NCBI RefSeq assembly: GCF_011806405.1
Contig: NZ_JAATOW010000006.1
Span: forward strand, 92,611 to 156,610
DNA length: 64,000 nt
Direction of reading: 5' to 3'
DNA from: Pseudooceanicola sp. HF7
GTDB taxonomy: Bacteria > Pseudomonadota > Alphaproteobacteria > Rhodobacterales > Rhodobacteraceae
Position 1 is the first letter of the stretch. Each line of letters begins with the position of its first letter. Position numbers and translations under genes: made by a program. Below the pieces are notes generated by a model, which worked only from the letters and a program-made list of their open reading frames with translations, did not search any database and was not told where the DNA came from. Of the stretch, positions 28,426 to 38,402 are shown in pieces.

Positions 28426-29370
28426 TCAATCCGGGTCTATGGGCTGCCAGTCCTTCATGCGGGCGCGGAACCAGGTTCGCTGACGCTTGGCGAACTGGCG
28501 TGTGGCGGTGATCGCGTTCTCGCGGGCCGCCTCGAAACTCGATTCGCCGCGCAGGTAGGTCACCAGTTCCGGCGCGCCGATGGCCTTGGCCGATGGCAGG
28601 GTGGGGTCCCAGGTGGGCAGGTTATCCTCCACTTCCTGAAGGGCGCCTTCCTCCAGCATCATGTCGAAGCGCCTTTCGATCCGCGGGCTCAGCCAGTCCT
28701 TCGGAGCGGTAAAGACCAGCCTTTCACAGGATTCCGGCGGCAGCAGCGGCGCGGGTGTGTCATCCTGCCAGGCGGCGATGCCACGGCCGGTGCTTTGCAA
28801 GACCTCCCATGCGCGTTGCACCCGTGCGGGATTGGCCAGGTCGATCCGTGCGGCGCTTTCGGCGTCCAGTGCCTGGCGCATGACGTCCATCTCCCCGGCC
28901 TCGCGCAGCGCATTGCCCTGGGCGCGGACCTCTTCCGGGATCGGCGGGATTTCGGCCAGCCCCTCTGTCAGGGCGCGGAAATACAGCCCGGTGCCACCGA
29001 CGATGATCGCCCGCTCAGGGCCGCGCAGAATCGCTTCGACCTCTCTCAGCCATTCGCCGACGCTGTAGGGATGCGTCCGCCCGACATGGCCGAAAAGCCT
29101 GTGTGGCAAGGCTTCTTCGTCCTCTGCTGGCGGGCGGGCCGTGAGGATGCGCCAGTTGTCATAGACCTGTATGGCGTCGGCATTGACGATGACCCCTCCG
29201 TCCCGTGCCGCGATTTCCATCGCCAGGGCGGATTTTCCCGAGGCCGTTGGCCCCGCGATAAGTACCGGATGTGTAACGGAAAGGCGCTTTGCCCATGGCT
29301 TCTGCAAAGGGAACTCCCGAACGGGCCGAAGGCCAATTCGCGGATTGAACCCGCAGGGCTTTTCGGACAT
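28426..29370 (-). CDS. miaA: tRNA dimethylallyltransferase MiaA
   Basis: Adds a dimethylallyl group to A37 of tRNAs reading U-starting codons. P-loop GPTASGKS at residues 40-47 if the ATG at 29370 is used; next come VNADAIQVYD and the family's GGTGLYFRAL. The C-terminus has RQFAKRQRTWFR. About 30 residues precede the P-loop region, more than usual, and the divergent pyrH gene begins only 41 bases away, so a start farther in (for example a TTG near residue 22) is possible. Function is certain, the start is not. Confidence 0.93.
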   Translation of the reverse strand: MSEKPCGFNPRIGLRPVREFPLQKPWAKRLSVTHPVLIAGPTASGKSALAMEIAARDGGVIVNADAIQVYDNWRILTARPPAEDEEALPHRLFGHVGRTHPYSVGEWLREVEAILRGPERAIIVGGTGLYFRALTEGLAEIPPIPEEVRAQGNALREAGEMDVMRQALDAESAARIDLANPARVQRAWEVLQSTGRGIAAWQDDTPAPLLPPESCERLVFTAPKDWLSPRIERRFDMMLEEGALQEVEDNLPTWDPTLPSAKAIGAPELVTYLRGESSFEAARENAITATRQFAKRQRTWFRARMKDWQPIDPD

Positions 29371-29411
29371 TTTGCCCGCGATCCTAGAACCCCGCTGCAG
29401 AGGAATGCAAC

Positions 29412-30143
29412 ATGGCCGATATCGCGCTTCAAACCACCTACAAGCGGGTGCTCCTCAAGATCTCGGGCGAGGCCCTGATGGGACCGCAGGGGTTCGGCCT
29501 GCATCCGCCCACCGTGGAACGCATTGCCCAGGAAGTGAAATCCGTTGCCGACCTTGGCGTAGAGGTCTGCATGGTCATCGGCGGTGGCAACATCTTCCGC
29601 GGTCTGGCCGGCTCTGCCCAGGGGATGGAGCGGACCACTGCCGACTACATGGGGATGCTTGCCACGGTGATGAACGCGCTGGCAATGCAGAGCGCCCTTG
29701 AGGGGCTGGGTGTCTTTACCCGCGTGATCTCTGCCATCACCATGAACGAAGTGGCAGAGCCCTATATCCGCCGCCGCGCCGTGCGCCACCTTGAAAAGAA
29801 GCGGGTCTGCATCTTTGCCGCCGGCACGGGCAATCCCTATTTCACCACCGACACCGCCGCCACGCTGCGCGCCAATGAAATGGCCTGCGAGGCGATCTTC
29901 ATGGGCAAGAACGGCGTCGACGGGGTCTATGACAGCGATCCCAAGACCAACCCGGATGCGAAGCGCTACGATGACGTGACCTATGACGAGGTGCTGGCAA
30001 AGAACCTCAAGGTCATGGATGCCTCGGCCATCGCCCTGGCCCGCGACAACCGCAAGCCGATCATCGTTTTCTCGCTGGATGAGCCGGGCGGTTTCCTGGG
30101 CATCCTGGCCGGGCAGGGGACCTATACCAAGGTTCACGCCTGA
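29412..30143 (+). CDS. pyrH: UMP kinase
   Basis: Bacterial-type uridylate kinase, 243 residues, converting UMP to UDP. Family features are [23 protein letters not shown], and the [16 protein letters not shown] segment. In most proteobacteria rpsB and tsf precede pyrH; here the divergent miaA gene does. It begins the plus-strand run ending with lpxB at 41690; frr follows after 198 bases. Confidence 0.97.
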   Translation: MADIALQTTYKRVLLKISGEALMGPQGFGLHPPTVERIAQEVKSVADLGVEVCMVIGGGNIFRGLAGSAQGMERTTADYMGMLATVMNALAMQSALEGLGVFTRVISAITMNEVAEPYIRRRAVRHLEKKRVCIFAAGTGNPYFTTDTAATLRANEMACEAIFMGKNGVDGVYDSDPKTNPDAKRYDDVTYDEVLAKNLKVMDASAIALARDNRKPIIVFSLDEPGGFLGILAGQGTYTKVHA

Positions 30144-30341
30144 TCCGACAACGGCCCGGTACGCTTGCGCAACGTCATCCGTTTCACGGAGGGCCGCGTG
30201 GCTTGGCCGGGCCGATTTCTTTCAAAGTGACGCGCTCGGGCTTCCGCGCATGGGCCGGAATCCCCGCGTCCCGGGCTATACAAGCTCGCCCCGGTGGCGC
30301 TATAGGTGCTGCCATCACGCTAGACCGAGGACCAAGAGCAG

Positions 30342-30905
30342 ATGGCTGAAGATTTCGAGCTGGATACCGACGATCTCGCGCGCCGCATGGATGGCGCAAT
30401 GACGAGCCTGAGGACCGAATTCGCCTCGCTCCGGACAGGCCGGGCTTCGGCCTCCATGCTGGAGCCGGTGATGGTGGACGCCTACGGCCAGCTGACCCCG
30501 ATCAACCAGGTCGGCACCGTGAACGTGCCGGAACCGCGCATGGTCACGATCAACGTCTGGGACAAAGGTCTTGTCGGCAAGGTCGAGAAGGCGATCCGCG
30601 AAAGCGGCCTGGGGATCAACCCGCAGCTGAACGGCACCATCATCATGCTGCCGATCCCCGAGCTGAACGAGGAACGCCGCCGCGAGCTGACCAAGGTTGC
30701 CGCGCAATATGCGGAACATGCCCGCGTTGCAGTCAGAAACCTGCGTCGTGACGGCATGGATCAGGTCAAAAAGGCGAAATCCGATGGCCTTTCCGAAGAT
30801 GACCAGAAATTCTGGGAACAGGAAGTGCAGGATTTGACCAATACCTATATCGGCAAGATCGACGAAGCGCTGGAAACCAAGCAAGCGGAGATCATGCAGG
30901 TTTAA
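30342..30905 (+). CDS. frr: ribosome recycling factor
   Basis: Splits post-termination ribosomes together with EF-G; 187 residues, normal length. The N-terminal [20 protein letters not shown] and the C-terminal [19 protein letters not shown] are characteristic. Start ATG at 30342. The uppS gene follows 56 bases later. Confidence 0.98.
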   Translation: MAEDFELDTDDLARRMDGAMTSLRTEFASLRTGRASASMLEPVMVDAYGQLTPINQVGTVNVPEPRMVTINVWDKGLVGKVEKAIRESGLGINPQLNGTIIMLPIPELNEERRRELTKVAAQYAEHARVAVRNLRRDGMDQVKKAKSDGLSEDDQKFWEQEVQDLTNTYIGKIDEALETKQAEIMQV

Positions 30906-30961
30906 AACGATTTGATAAGAAAAGCTGGCTATAGCCGGTGGTCAGGACAGAAGGAGAGCTC

Positions 30962-31693
30962 ATGGCGCAGGACGAGGGAACCCTGGTGGTGAAAGCCCCG
31001 CGCCATGTTGCGATCATCATGGATGGGAACGGCCGCTGGGCGCGGATGCGCGGGCGGCCGCGTCTCTTCGGGCATCACGCCGGCGCCCGCCGCGTTCGTG
31101 AGATCGTCGAGGCCTGCCCCGACCTGGGGGTAAAGTACCTGACGATCTTCGGGTTCTCGACAGAGAACTGGAAGCGCACCCAGATCGAGGTCGCCGGCCT
31201 GATGAGCCTGTTTCGGTCCTACATCCGCAAGGAAGCCCGTGCCCTGCGCGAAAAGAACGTGCGGGTGCGCTTTATCGGCGACCGTCCGGGGCTGGACGAA
31301 AAGCTACGGTCCCTGATGGACGAGCTTGAGGAAATGACCGCCGGTTGCACGGGCACCAACCTGACCATCGCGCTGAACTACGGCGGCCGGGACGAGGTGG
31401 CGCGTGCGACCAAGCGTCTGGCCGAGGATGTTGCGGCCGGCAGGCTTGATCCAGCCCAGATCGACGAAGAAACTCTTCCCAAATATCTTGATACCTGTGT
31501 GCTGCCGGATCCCGACCTGGTGATCCGGACCAGCGGAGAAGCGCGGATCTCCAATTTCCTTCTCTGGCAATCGGCCTATGCAGAGTATGAATTCATAGAT
31601 ACGCTCTGGCCTGATTTCAGCCGCGATGTGTTCGCGGGTGTCGTCCAGAGCTATGGTATGAGGGAACGCCGCTACGGCGGCGCAAAGGCCTAG
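30962..31693 (+). CDS. uppS: undecaprenyl diphosphate synthase
   Basis: cis-Prenyltransferase (243 residues) making the C55 lipid carrier for peptidoglycan and other polymers. The catalytic aspartate is D21 in IIMDGNGRWA; FGFSTENWKR, NYGGRDE and RTSGEARISNFLLWQ are standard. The ATG at 30962 is preceded by AAGGAGAG, which is better than an in-frame GTG upstream. It is 10 bases before cdsA. Confidence 0.97.
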   Translation: MAQDEGTLVVKAPRHVAIIMDGNGRWARMRGRPRLFGHHAGARRVREIVEACPDLGVKYLTIFGFSTENWKRTQIEVAGLMSLFRSYIRKEARALREKNVRVRFIGDRPGLDEKLRSLMDELEEMTAGCTGTNLTIALNYGGRDEVARATKRLAEDVAAGRLDPAQIDEETLPKYLDTCVLPDPDLVIRTSGEARISNFLLWQSAYAEYEFIDTLWPDFSRDVFAGVVQSYGMRERRYGGAKA

Positions 31694-31703
31694 GGGCCAA
31701 ATT

Positions 31704-32504
31704 ATGGCAGAACGCAATTGGTCCGACCTGATGCCGAGGGTCCTCTCCGGCGTCGTTATGGTCGTCCTCGGGATCGCATTGATCCTTTTGGGCGGTCCTT
31801 TCTTCAGTACGGCCTTGGCGCTGATATGCGGCGGCATGGTCTGGGAACTGGCGCGCATGGTCGCGCCCTACGCCAAGACCCGAGCCTTGCAGATGGGGGC
31901 GGCCGCGACGGCCTGTTTCCTGCTGGCACTGGTGCTGCCCCGGGGCTTTGGCCTTCCGCTGCTGCTGTTGCCGTCGATGCTGGGGATTTCCATGATCCCG
32001 CAACGCCGCACGATGTTCCTGACCTTCACCGCGATGATCCTGCTGGCCGGCTACGGCATGGCGCGTCTGCGCATGGACCAGGAAGTCATGTGGCTGGGCT
32101 GGCTGGTGGCCGTGGTGGTCCTGACCGATATCGCGGGATACTTCGCCGGGCGGGCGTTCGGTGGGCCCAAGTTCTGGCCGCGTGTGAGCCCCAAGAAGAC
32201 CTGGTCCGGCACGATCGCGGGCTGGGTGGCAGCTGCCGTCGTCGGTGGGATTTTCGGTGTCTGGTCCGGGTTCGGCCCTGGTCTTGCCGGGATTTCCGTC
32301 GCGCTTTCCATGGCCTCCCAGATGGGGGACATCGCCGAAAGCGCCGCGAAGCGGAAGGTGGGGATCAAGGACAGCTCCAACCTGATCCCGGGACACGGCG
32401 GGCTGCTTGACCGGTTTGATGGAATGCTTGGGGCCTCTCTCATGCTGCTGCTGACGGGGCCCTGGACGGGGCTCTTCGCGACGACGACAATGGGAATGAA
32501 CTGA
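31704..32504 (+). CDS. cdsA: phosphatidate cytidylyltransferase
   Basis: Multi-span inner-membrane enzyme (266 residues) forming CDP-diacylglycerol from phosphatidic acid and CTP. The CdsA signature is visible near the C-terminus: KRKVGIKDSSNLIPGHGG followed by LLDRFDG. Its stop overlaps the dxr start (TGATG), which implies coupled translation. Confidence 0.95.
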   Translation: MAERNWSDLMPRVLSGVVMVVLGIALILLGGPFFSTALALICGGMVWELARMVAPYAKTRALQMGAAATACFLLALVLPRGFGLPLLLLPSMLGISMIPQRRTMFLTFTAMILLAGYGMARLRMDQEVMWLGWLVAVVVLTDIAGYFAGRAFGGPKFWPRVSPKKTWSGTIAGWVAAAVVGGIFGVWSGFGPGLAGISVALSMASQMGDIAESAAKRKVGIKDSSNLIPGHGGLLDRFDGMLGASLMLLLTGPWTGLFATTTMGMN

Positions 32505-33694
32505 TGCGGCGGATCACCATACTGGGCGCAACCGGCTCGATCGGGCAAAGCACGATCGACCTGATTGCCCGCCAGCCCGAGGCTTTCGCCGTCGAGGCGC
32601 TGACCGGTGGTCACAACGTGGAGCTACTGGCTCGGGATGCGATCCGGCTGAACGCGAAGCTTGCCGTGACCGCCCATGAAAGCCGTCTTGGTGATTTGCG
32701 CGCCGCCCTTGCGGGGACCGGGATTGAATGCGCCGCCGGCGCCGCGGCCCTTGTCGAAGCGGGGCAGCGGCCTGCCGATTGGGTGATGTCGGCCATCGTG
32801 GGCGCTGCTGGCTTGGCACCCGGCCTGGCGGCCCTGAAGAACGGCGCGGCCCTTGCGCTTGCCAACAAGGAAAGCCTGGTCTGCGCCGGCCCGCTCATCA
32901 TGTCCGAAGCGGCCCGCAGCGGTGGGCGCATCCTTCCCGTGGACAGTGAGCACTCTGCCGTCTTCCAAGCTCTGCTGGGCGAGCAGATCGAAAGCGTGGA
33001 GCGCGTGATCCTGACTGCCTCGGGTGGGGCCTTCCGCGACTGGCCGCTTGAAAAACTGGCCTCTGCGACACCTGAGCAGGCCTCGACCCATCCCAACTGG
33101 GACATGGGGCAGCGCATCACGATCGACAGCGCCTCCATGTTCAACAAGGCGCTTGAAGTTATTGAAGCGCATGAGTTTTTCGGAATTTCCGGGGATCGGA
33201 TCGAGGTGTTGGTGCACCCCGAAAGCCTGGTCCATGCGCTGGTGGGCCATGTCGATGGCGCCATCCTTGCGCATTTGGGGGCGCCGGACATGCGCCACGC
33301 CATCGGCTATGCGCTGAACTGGCCCGAACGCGTCGACCTTCCGGTTGCGCGACTTGACCTCGCAAAAGTCGGCACGCTGAATTTCCGCCTCCCCGAAGAG
33401 GCCCGTTACCCGGCCCTCGGCATTGCCCGGCGCGTGATGGAACGGGGCGGCCTGTCTGGCGCCGTGATGAACGCTGCAAAGGAAGTTGCGCTGGACGCAT
33501 TCCTGGCTCGGCGTATCGGTTTCATGGACATGGCTCCGCTTGTCTCGCGCGTTCTTGATCGGGCAGAGGGTGACAGTTGCGCGCTGGATGCGGAATGTAC
33601 CCTTGACCATGTACTGGCAGCGGACCAGATGGCACGGAACTACGCGTCCGAGGAAATCTCAACGGGCGCGGAACAGAAGGCTGGTATCTCCTGA
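32504..33694 (+). CDS. dxr: 1-deoxy-D-xylulose 5-phosphate reductoisomerase
   Basis: Second step of the MEP isoprenoid pathway, 396 residues. The NADPH-binding loop is GATGSIGQST (residues 8-17), the metal/substrate region has PVDSEHSAVFQAL, and TASGGAFRDW is conserved. Start and stop codons each overlap the neighbouring gene (TGATG on both sides), so cdsA-dxr-rseP are tightly coupled. Confidence 0.97.
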   Translation: MRRITILGATGSIGQSTIDLIARQPEAFAVEALTGGHNVELLARDAIRLNAKLAVTAHESRLGDLRAALAGTGIECAAGAAALVEAGQRPADWVMSAIVGAAGLAPGLAALKNGAALALANKESLVCAGPLIMSEAARSGGRILPVDSEHSAVFQALLGEQIESVERVILTASGGAFRDWPLEKLASATPEQASTHPNWDMGQRITIDSASMFNKALEVIEAHEFFGISGDRIEVLVHPESLVHALVGHVDGAILAHLGAPDMRHAIGYALNWPERVDLPVARLDLAKVGTLNFRLPEEARYPALGIARRVMERGGLSGAVMNAAKEVALDAFLARRIGFMDMAPLVSRVLDRAEGDSCALDAECTLDHVLAADQMARNYASEEISTGAEQKAGIS

Positions 33695-35049
33695 TGAATT
33701 TTCTGCCCGAGTTCGGCAGCTCGCTCTACACGCTTGCCGCATTCATTATCGCCTTGTCGATCATCGTCGCGATCCATGAATACGGGCACTACATCGTTGG
33801 TCGCTGGTCCGGGATCAAGGCGGATGTCTTCTCGCTCGGGTTCGGGCCGGTGCTGTTCTCGCGTGTCGACCGGCACGGCACCCGGTGGCAAGTCGCGGCT
33901 CTTCCGTTCGGTGGCTATGTGAAGTTCCGCGGCGATGGCGATGCGGCTTCGGCAACGGCAGATGGTGAGGCCCTTCGCGGCATGAGCGCTGCTGAACGCC
34001 GGGCCACGATGCAGGGCGCGCCGCTTTGGGCGCGAGCCATCACGGTCGCCGCCGGGCCATTCTTCAATTTCATCCTCTCGACGCTGCTCTTCGCGATGCT
34101 GCTCTTCTTCCGTGGAGAGGTGGCAGAGCCGATGGCCGTGGGCGATATCCGCCCGCTGCCACCGCTGGAAAGCGCCGAGGAGACCCTGCAACCTGGTGAT
34201 GAGATCCTTGCCATCGGCGGTGTGGACGTGCCGTCCTTCTCGGACGGCGCGGCAATGTCGGCCTTTTCCGCCGCGCTGCCTGTCGCGCCGGAGATGGACT
34301 ACCGTGTGCGGCGCGGGAACGACGTGCTGAACGTGACCGGGCCTTACCTTTACCCAGCGATCATCCTGCAGCTTGCCCCGAACTCCGCCGCCTATGAGGC
34401 CGGGCTGGAGCAGGGCGATGTGATCACCGCCGTGGACGGCGCGCCCATCTTCGCCTTCGATCAGCTGAAGGAAGCGGTGGAAGGCTCTGCCGGTGCCACC
34501 CTGGCGCTCACCGTCTGGCGCGAGGGGGCCGCAGAACCGCTAAGCTTCGATCTGACCCCGCGCCGTGTCGATGAGCCGAACCCGGAGGGCGGTTTCCGAA
34601 CCGAATGGCGGATCGGGATTGCCGGTGGAATGGCGATTGATCTTGCGACGACCCGTGCCGGGTTCTTCGAAAGCCTGACAGGGGGCGTGAGCCAGACCTG
34701 GGCCGTGATCACCAGCTCGCTGTCCGGCCTCTATCATATCTTCACCGGTGCGATTTCCTCTTGCAACATGAGCGGTCCGATCGGCATCGCCAAGACATCC
34801 GGCGCGATGGCCAGCCAAGGCGTGGTCAGCTTCGTCTGGTTCGTCGCTGCGCTCTCGACCGGGGTAGGGCTTCTGAACCTCTTCCCGGTGCCGGTGCTGG
34901 ATGGCGGCCACCTGGTCTTTTACGCCTATGAGGCGATTGCCGGCCGGCCGCCTTCTGACAAGGCGCTTCAGGTGCTTATGATGGCGGGGCTGACACTGGT
35001 CATCGGCCTGATGCTCTTTGCCATCAGCAATGACGTTTTCTGCCCCTGA
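33694..35049 (+). CDS. rseP: site-2 protease RseP
   Basis: Inner-membrane zinc metalloprotease, 451 residues, that cleaves anti-sigma factors or remnant signal peptides within the membrane. The catalytic motif HEYGH is at residues 28-32 in the first span; the third-span motif is NLFPVPVLDGGHL. A PDZ domain lies around residues 215-290 (NSAAYEAGLEQGDVI). The start overlaps the dxr stop. The bamA gene follows with its own promoter. Confidence 0.96.
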   Translation: MNFLPEFGSSLYTLAAFIIALSIIVAIHEYGHYIVGRWSGIKADVFSLGFGPVLFSRVDRHGTRWQVAALPFGGYVKFRGDGDAASATADGEALRGMSAAERRATMQGAPLWARAITVAAGPFFNFILSTLLFAMLLFFRGEVAEPMAVGDIRPLPPLESAEETLQPGDEILAIGGVDVPSFSDGAAMSAFSAALPVAPEMDYRVRRGNDVLNVTGPYLYPAIILQLAPNSAAYEAGLEQGDVITAVDGAPIFAFDQLKEAVEGSAGATLALTVWREGAAEPLSFDLTPRRVDEPNPEGGFRTEWRIGIAGGMAIDLATTRAGFFESLTGGVSQTWAVITSSLSGLYHIFTGAISSCNMSGPIGIAKTSGAMASQGVVSFVWFVAALSTGVGLLNLFPVPVLDGGHLVFYAYEAIAGRPPSDKALQVLMMAGLTLVIGLMLFAISNDVFCP

Positions 35050-35064
35050 GCATGACATGCCGAC

Positions 35065-35082
35065 CCGGGCGAAATTGCCCGG
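35065..35082. other. hairpin after rseP
   Basis: Stem CCGGGC (35065-35070) with GCCCGG (35077-35082), 16 bases after the rseP stop. There is no T-tract; it could be a weak terminator or an mRNA processing/stability element before the bamA promoter. Confidence 0.4.
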
Positions 35083-35139
35083 CCTGTCAGCTTGTCACCG
35101 AGACGTCGCGATAGGGCGCAGATTGACCGACAGGGCATT

Positions 35140-35168
35140 TTGACAAGTGATATCATTCCCGATACTGA
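35140..35168 (+). promoter_or_regulatory. predicted sigma-70 promoter of bamA
   Basis: TTGACA (35140-35145), a 17-base spacer and TACTGA (35163-35168). The -35 is a perfect consensus. It sits 33 bases before the bamA start and indicates independent transcription of bamA and the lipid A genes. Confidence 0.72.
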
Positions 35169-35201
35169 CTTGCTGAACGGAAGTCTAAACGGGTCCCAAA
35201 A

Positions 35202-37550
35202 ATGCCAAAGAACCTCGCAGCGGAGGCCTCCGAGTCTCTTCCCATTCGGCGCCTTCATCTGCTGTTCCCGACCCTGGTTTTCCTGCTTCTCACGGCAGTT
35301 TCGGGTCTTAGCCCGGTACAGGCCCAAGCGCAGGCCTACAGTTTCAGCAACGTGACGGTGGATGGGAACGCACGGATCCCGACCGGAACGATAATTTCCT
35401 ACGCGGGAATCGCACGCGGAGAGGCTGTCTCGGCAGCTCAGCTGAACGATGCCTACCAGCGGATCGTCGCCTCCGGTCTTTTTGAAACGGTGGAACTCAC
35501 GCCGCGCGGCAATACGCTTGTGATCGAGGTCACGGAATATCCCACGATCAACGTCATCAACTTCGAGGGCAACCGCCGGATCGATGACGAAGCCCTGACA
35601 GCGATCGTGGAATCCTCTTCCCGGCAGGTCTTCTCGCCCACGCAGGCAGAAGCCGATGCCGCTGCGATTTCCGAAGCCTATTCCCAGCAGGGCCGGCTGG
35701 CCGCGCGCGTCACGCCGCGGATCATCCGCCGCTCCGACAACCGCGTTGACCTGGTCTTTGAAGTCTTCGAAGGCGGCAACATCGAGGTCGAGCGCATCTC
35801 GATCGTGGGCAACAGCAACTTTTCCGACCGCCGGCTGCGCCAGGTCCTGCAATCGAAGCAGGCCGGTCTGCTGCGCTATTTCTTCCGCTCCGACACCTTC
35901 ATCGCGGACCGGATCGAGTTCGACAAACAGGTGCTGACCGATTTCTACCAATCGCGCGGTTTCGTCGATTTCCGTGTGACCGGCGTGAACGCGGAACTCT
36001 CGCGTGAGCGTGACGGCTACCTAGTGACCTTCAACGTGCTAGAGGGGCAGCAATTCCGGTTCGGCCAGATCACCACCACCAGCTCTTACGAAGGTGTCGA
36101 TGCGGCGATCTACAACGACGTGCTCAAGGTCAAGCCGGGTGTGGTCTATTCGCCCACGGTGGTTGAGAACTCCGTCGCGCGGATCGAACGCCAGGCAGTG
36201 CGCCAGGGGCTCGACTTCCTGCGCGTCCAGCCGCGCATCACCCGCAATGACCGCGACCTGACGCTGGACGTGGACTTTGAACTGACCCGTGGTCCGCGCA
36301 TCTTTGTTGAACGCATCGACATCGAGGGCAACACCACCACGCTTGACCGTGTCATCCGGTCCGAGTTCAAGACGGTGGAAGGCGACCCCTTCAACCCGCG
36401 TGCCATTCGCGAGGCGGCAGAGCGTATCCGCGCTCTTGGCTTCTTCGCCGATGCACAGGTCAATGCGCGTGAGGGCTCTTCCTCGGATCAGGTCATCGTC
36501 GACGTTGACGTGGAAGAAACGGCCACCGGCTCTCTCTCTCTGGGCGGTACCTATTCGACCACCGATGGCTTCGGCCTGGCGGTCAGCTTCCAGGAAGCGA
36601 ACTTCCTGGGGCGCGGTCAGAACCTTCAGCTTGTGGTTACCGGCGTCTCTTCCGAGCGGGTCTACAGCCTTGCCTTCTCTGAGCCGCACTTCCTTGGACG
36701 GGACGTGAGGTTCAACACCAGCGGTAGCTGGCAGACCACGGAATCGAACTACGCCAACTACGATACCACCCAGGGCCTCTTCAACACCGGCTTCGTCTTC
36801 CCGGCGGGTGAGCTGTCTTCGCTTGATCTTCACTATTCGATCGACAGCACGGATATCTCGATCCCCTCCGGCTCCAACGTGGGTCCCCTGATCCAGTCCG
36901 AAGCGGCGCGCGGCAACGTGCTGGCAAGCATCGTGGGCTACAAGTATTCCTACGACTCCCGGCTCTCCGGTCTGAACCCGAACGCGGGCGTCCTGCTTGA
37001 GTTCGGCCAGGACTTTGCTGGCGTCGGTGGCGACACGGAATACGTCCGTACCTCGGCCCGCGCGATTGCGCAGACCAAGGTCTGGAACGAGGACGTAACC
37101 CTTCGCGCCACCTTCCGCGCCGGTTCGATCGAGACGCTGGGTTCCTCCAATACGTTGGTCACGGATCGCTATCTGATCGGCGGCAGCATCATGCGTGGCT
37201 TCACCCCGGACGGACTTGGTCCGCGTCAGTACCAGGCTGGGTCTTACAACGATGCCATCGGCGCGACGGCCTATGCAGTGGCCCAGTTCGACATGGAATT
37301 CCCGCTTGGCCTACCGGCTGAATACGGCGTGAGCGGCGGCCTGTTCTATGATGTGGGCAGCGCCTGGGGTGTCGACGGCAACGCGTCGAACATCCTCTAT
37401 GCCGATGCTTCCGCGCGTCAGGTGCTTGGTGTGTCGCTCTTCTGGGATACGCCGATTGGTCCGCTGCGCTTCAACTGGTCGAGCGCTCTTCAGAAGGAAG
37501 AATTCGACGAAGAGCAGAACTTCGACCTGACCATCCGGACGAACTTCTGA
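35202..37550 (+). CDS. bamA: outer membrane protein assembly factor BamA
   Basis: Essential outer-membrane barrel that folds other barrels; 782 residues. A long signal peptide runs to about residue 44 (LLFPTLVFLLLTAVSG, then QAQA). Five POTRA domains follow from SFSNVTVDGNARIP, and the C-terminal half is the barrel, with the loop-6 motif MRGF near bases 37192-37203. The last residue is phenylalanine (LTIRTNF), as needed for recognition by the assembly machinery. It is followed by the periplasmic chaperone gene. Confidence 0.97.
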   Translation: MPKNLAAEASESLPIRRLHLLFPTLVFLLLTAVSGLSPVQAQAQAYSFSNVTVDGNARIPTGTIISYAGIARGEAVSAAQLNDAYQRIVASGLFETVELTPRGNTLVIEVTEYPTINVINFEGNRRIDDEALTAIVESSSRQVFSPTQAEADAAAISEAYSQQGRLAARVTPRIIRRSDNRVDLVFEVFEGGNIEVERISIVGNSNFSDRRLRQVLQSKQAGLLRYFFRSDTFIADRIEFDKQVLTDFYQSRGFVDFRVTGVNAELSRERDGYLVTFNVLEGQQFRFGQITTTSSYEGVDAAIYNDVLKVKPGVVYSPTVVENSVARIERQAVRQGLDFLRVQPRITRNDRDLTLDVDFELTRGPRIFVERIDIEGNTTTLDRVIRSEFKTVEGDPFNPRAIREAAERIRALGFFADAQVNAREGSSSDQVIVDVDVEETATGSLSLGGTYSTTDGFGLAVSFQEANFLGRGQNLQLVVTGVSSERVYSLAFSEPHFLGRDVRFNTSGSWQTTESNYANYDTTQGLFNTGFVFPAGELSSLDLHYSIDSTDISIPSGSNVGPLIQSEAARGNVLASIVGYKYSYDSRLSGLNPNAGVLLEFGQDFAGVGGDTEYVRTSARAIAQTKVWNEDVTLRATFRAGSIETLGSSNTLVTDRYLIGGSIMRGFTPDGLGPRQYQAGSYNDAIGATAYAVAQFDMEFPLGLPAEYGVSGGLFYDVGSAWGVDGNASNILYADASARQVLGVSLFWDTPIGPLRFNWSSALQKEEFDEEQNFDLTIRTNF

Positions 37551-37557
37551 GGCTGAC

Positions 37558-38292
37558 ATGATGACGGCTTGTCCGCTCCGCCGGCTTGGCCGTCTTCTAC
37601 CGGTACTTGTGCTGGGCCTTTCCCTGGGCCCGGCACCACTTCTGGCGCAGCAGGCCCCAACGGCGCCGGCTGCTGCTGCGGAAGCAACGCTTCCCACCAG
37701 TCCTGTTCTGACCATTGATAGTGAACGCCTGTTTTCCGGCAGCCGCTTCGGCCAGGTCCTGGCCAGCAAGCTGGAGGCGGAAGCCGCCGCCATCGCTGCC
37801 GAGAACCGCGAGCTCGAGGCCAAGCTGGCCGACGAGGAACGCAGCCTTACCCAACGGCGCGCGACCATGGATCCGGATGCCTTCCGTGCTCTGGCGGAAG
37901 CCTTCGATGAAAAGGTCACCCGAATCCGCAAGGAGCGTGAAGAGCGCGCCGTGAATTTCGGGCAAAGCAGCGATGCGGCCCGCCAGCAGTTCCTTTCCGC
38001 CGCCGAACCCGTCCTGAAGGACATCATGCGTGAAGCCGGTGCGGCAGTCATGTTGGAACAGCACAGTGTCTTCCTGTCGCGGGAGGTGGTCGATATCACC
38101 GATGAGGCCGTCGCCCGAATTGACGCGACCCTATTGCAAGAGGAACCGCAGGCTGACTCCGATGCCAACACCCTACCGGAGGCGGGCGAAGCCCGTCCGG
38201 AAGGCAATGATACCGCAGCCGATCCGGCCACGTCCGCTGACGATGGAGCTAACAGTCAGGCACCGGAAAACGGCGACAAAACGGATCCCTGA
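37558..38292 (+). CDS. skp: OmpH/Skp family periplasmic chaperone
   Basis: Exported chaperone-like protein, 244 residues, presumably escorting outer-membrane proteins to BamA. A signal peptide ends near residue 30 (LLAQQ). The OmpH core begins VLTIDSERLFSGS and is followed by a long charged coiled coil (residues 60-135). The last 50 or so residues are an acidic, low-complexity tail that Skp from E. coli lacks. The gene lies 7 bases after bamA. Confidence 0.88.
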   Translation: MMTACPLRRLGRLLPVLVLGLSLGPAPLLAQQAPTAPAAAAEATLPTSPVLTIDSERLFSGSRFGQVLASKLEAEAAAIAAENRELEAKLADEERSLTQRRATMDPDAFRALAEAFDEKVTRIRKEREERAVNFGQSSDAARQQFLSAAEPVLKDIMREAGAAVMLEQHSVFLSREVVDITDEAVARIDATLLQEEPQADSDANTLPEAGEARPEGNDTAADPATSADDGANSQAPENGDKTDP

Positions 38293-38402
38293 CAGATGGT
38301 CGCCGGATTGGCCGCGCTTGCCGCAGCCCCGATGTCTTGCTAGGGACAAGCTGAAAAGAAGGGCCGTCGCGGGCCCGCTACTTCCAAGAGGATGATTTTG
38401 CT

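Noticed and set aside
28423..28432. GGTTCAATCC, resembling a tRNA T-loop
   Set aside because: The flanking bases do not form a T-stem, no acceptor or anticodon stem fits, and the sequence is the 3' end of miaA.
30152..30213. Complementary CGGCCCGG/CCGGGCCG segments between pyrH and frr as a terminator
   Set aside because: The loop is about 45 bases and the T-tract is interrupted; frr may have its own promoter but the evidence is weak.
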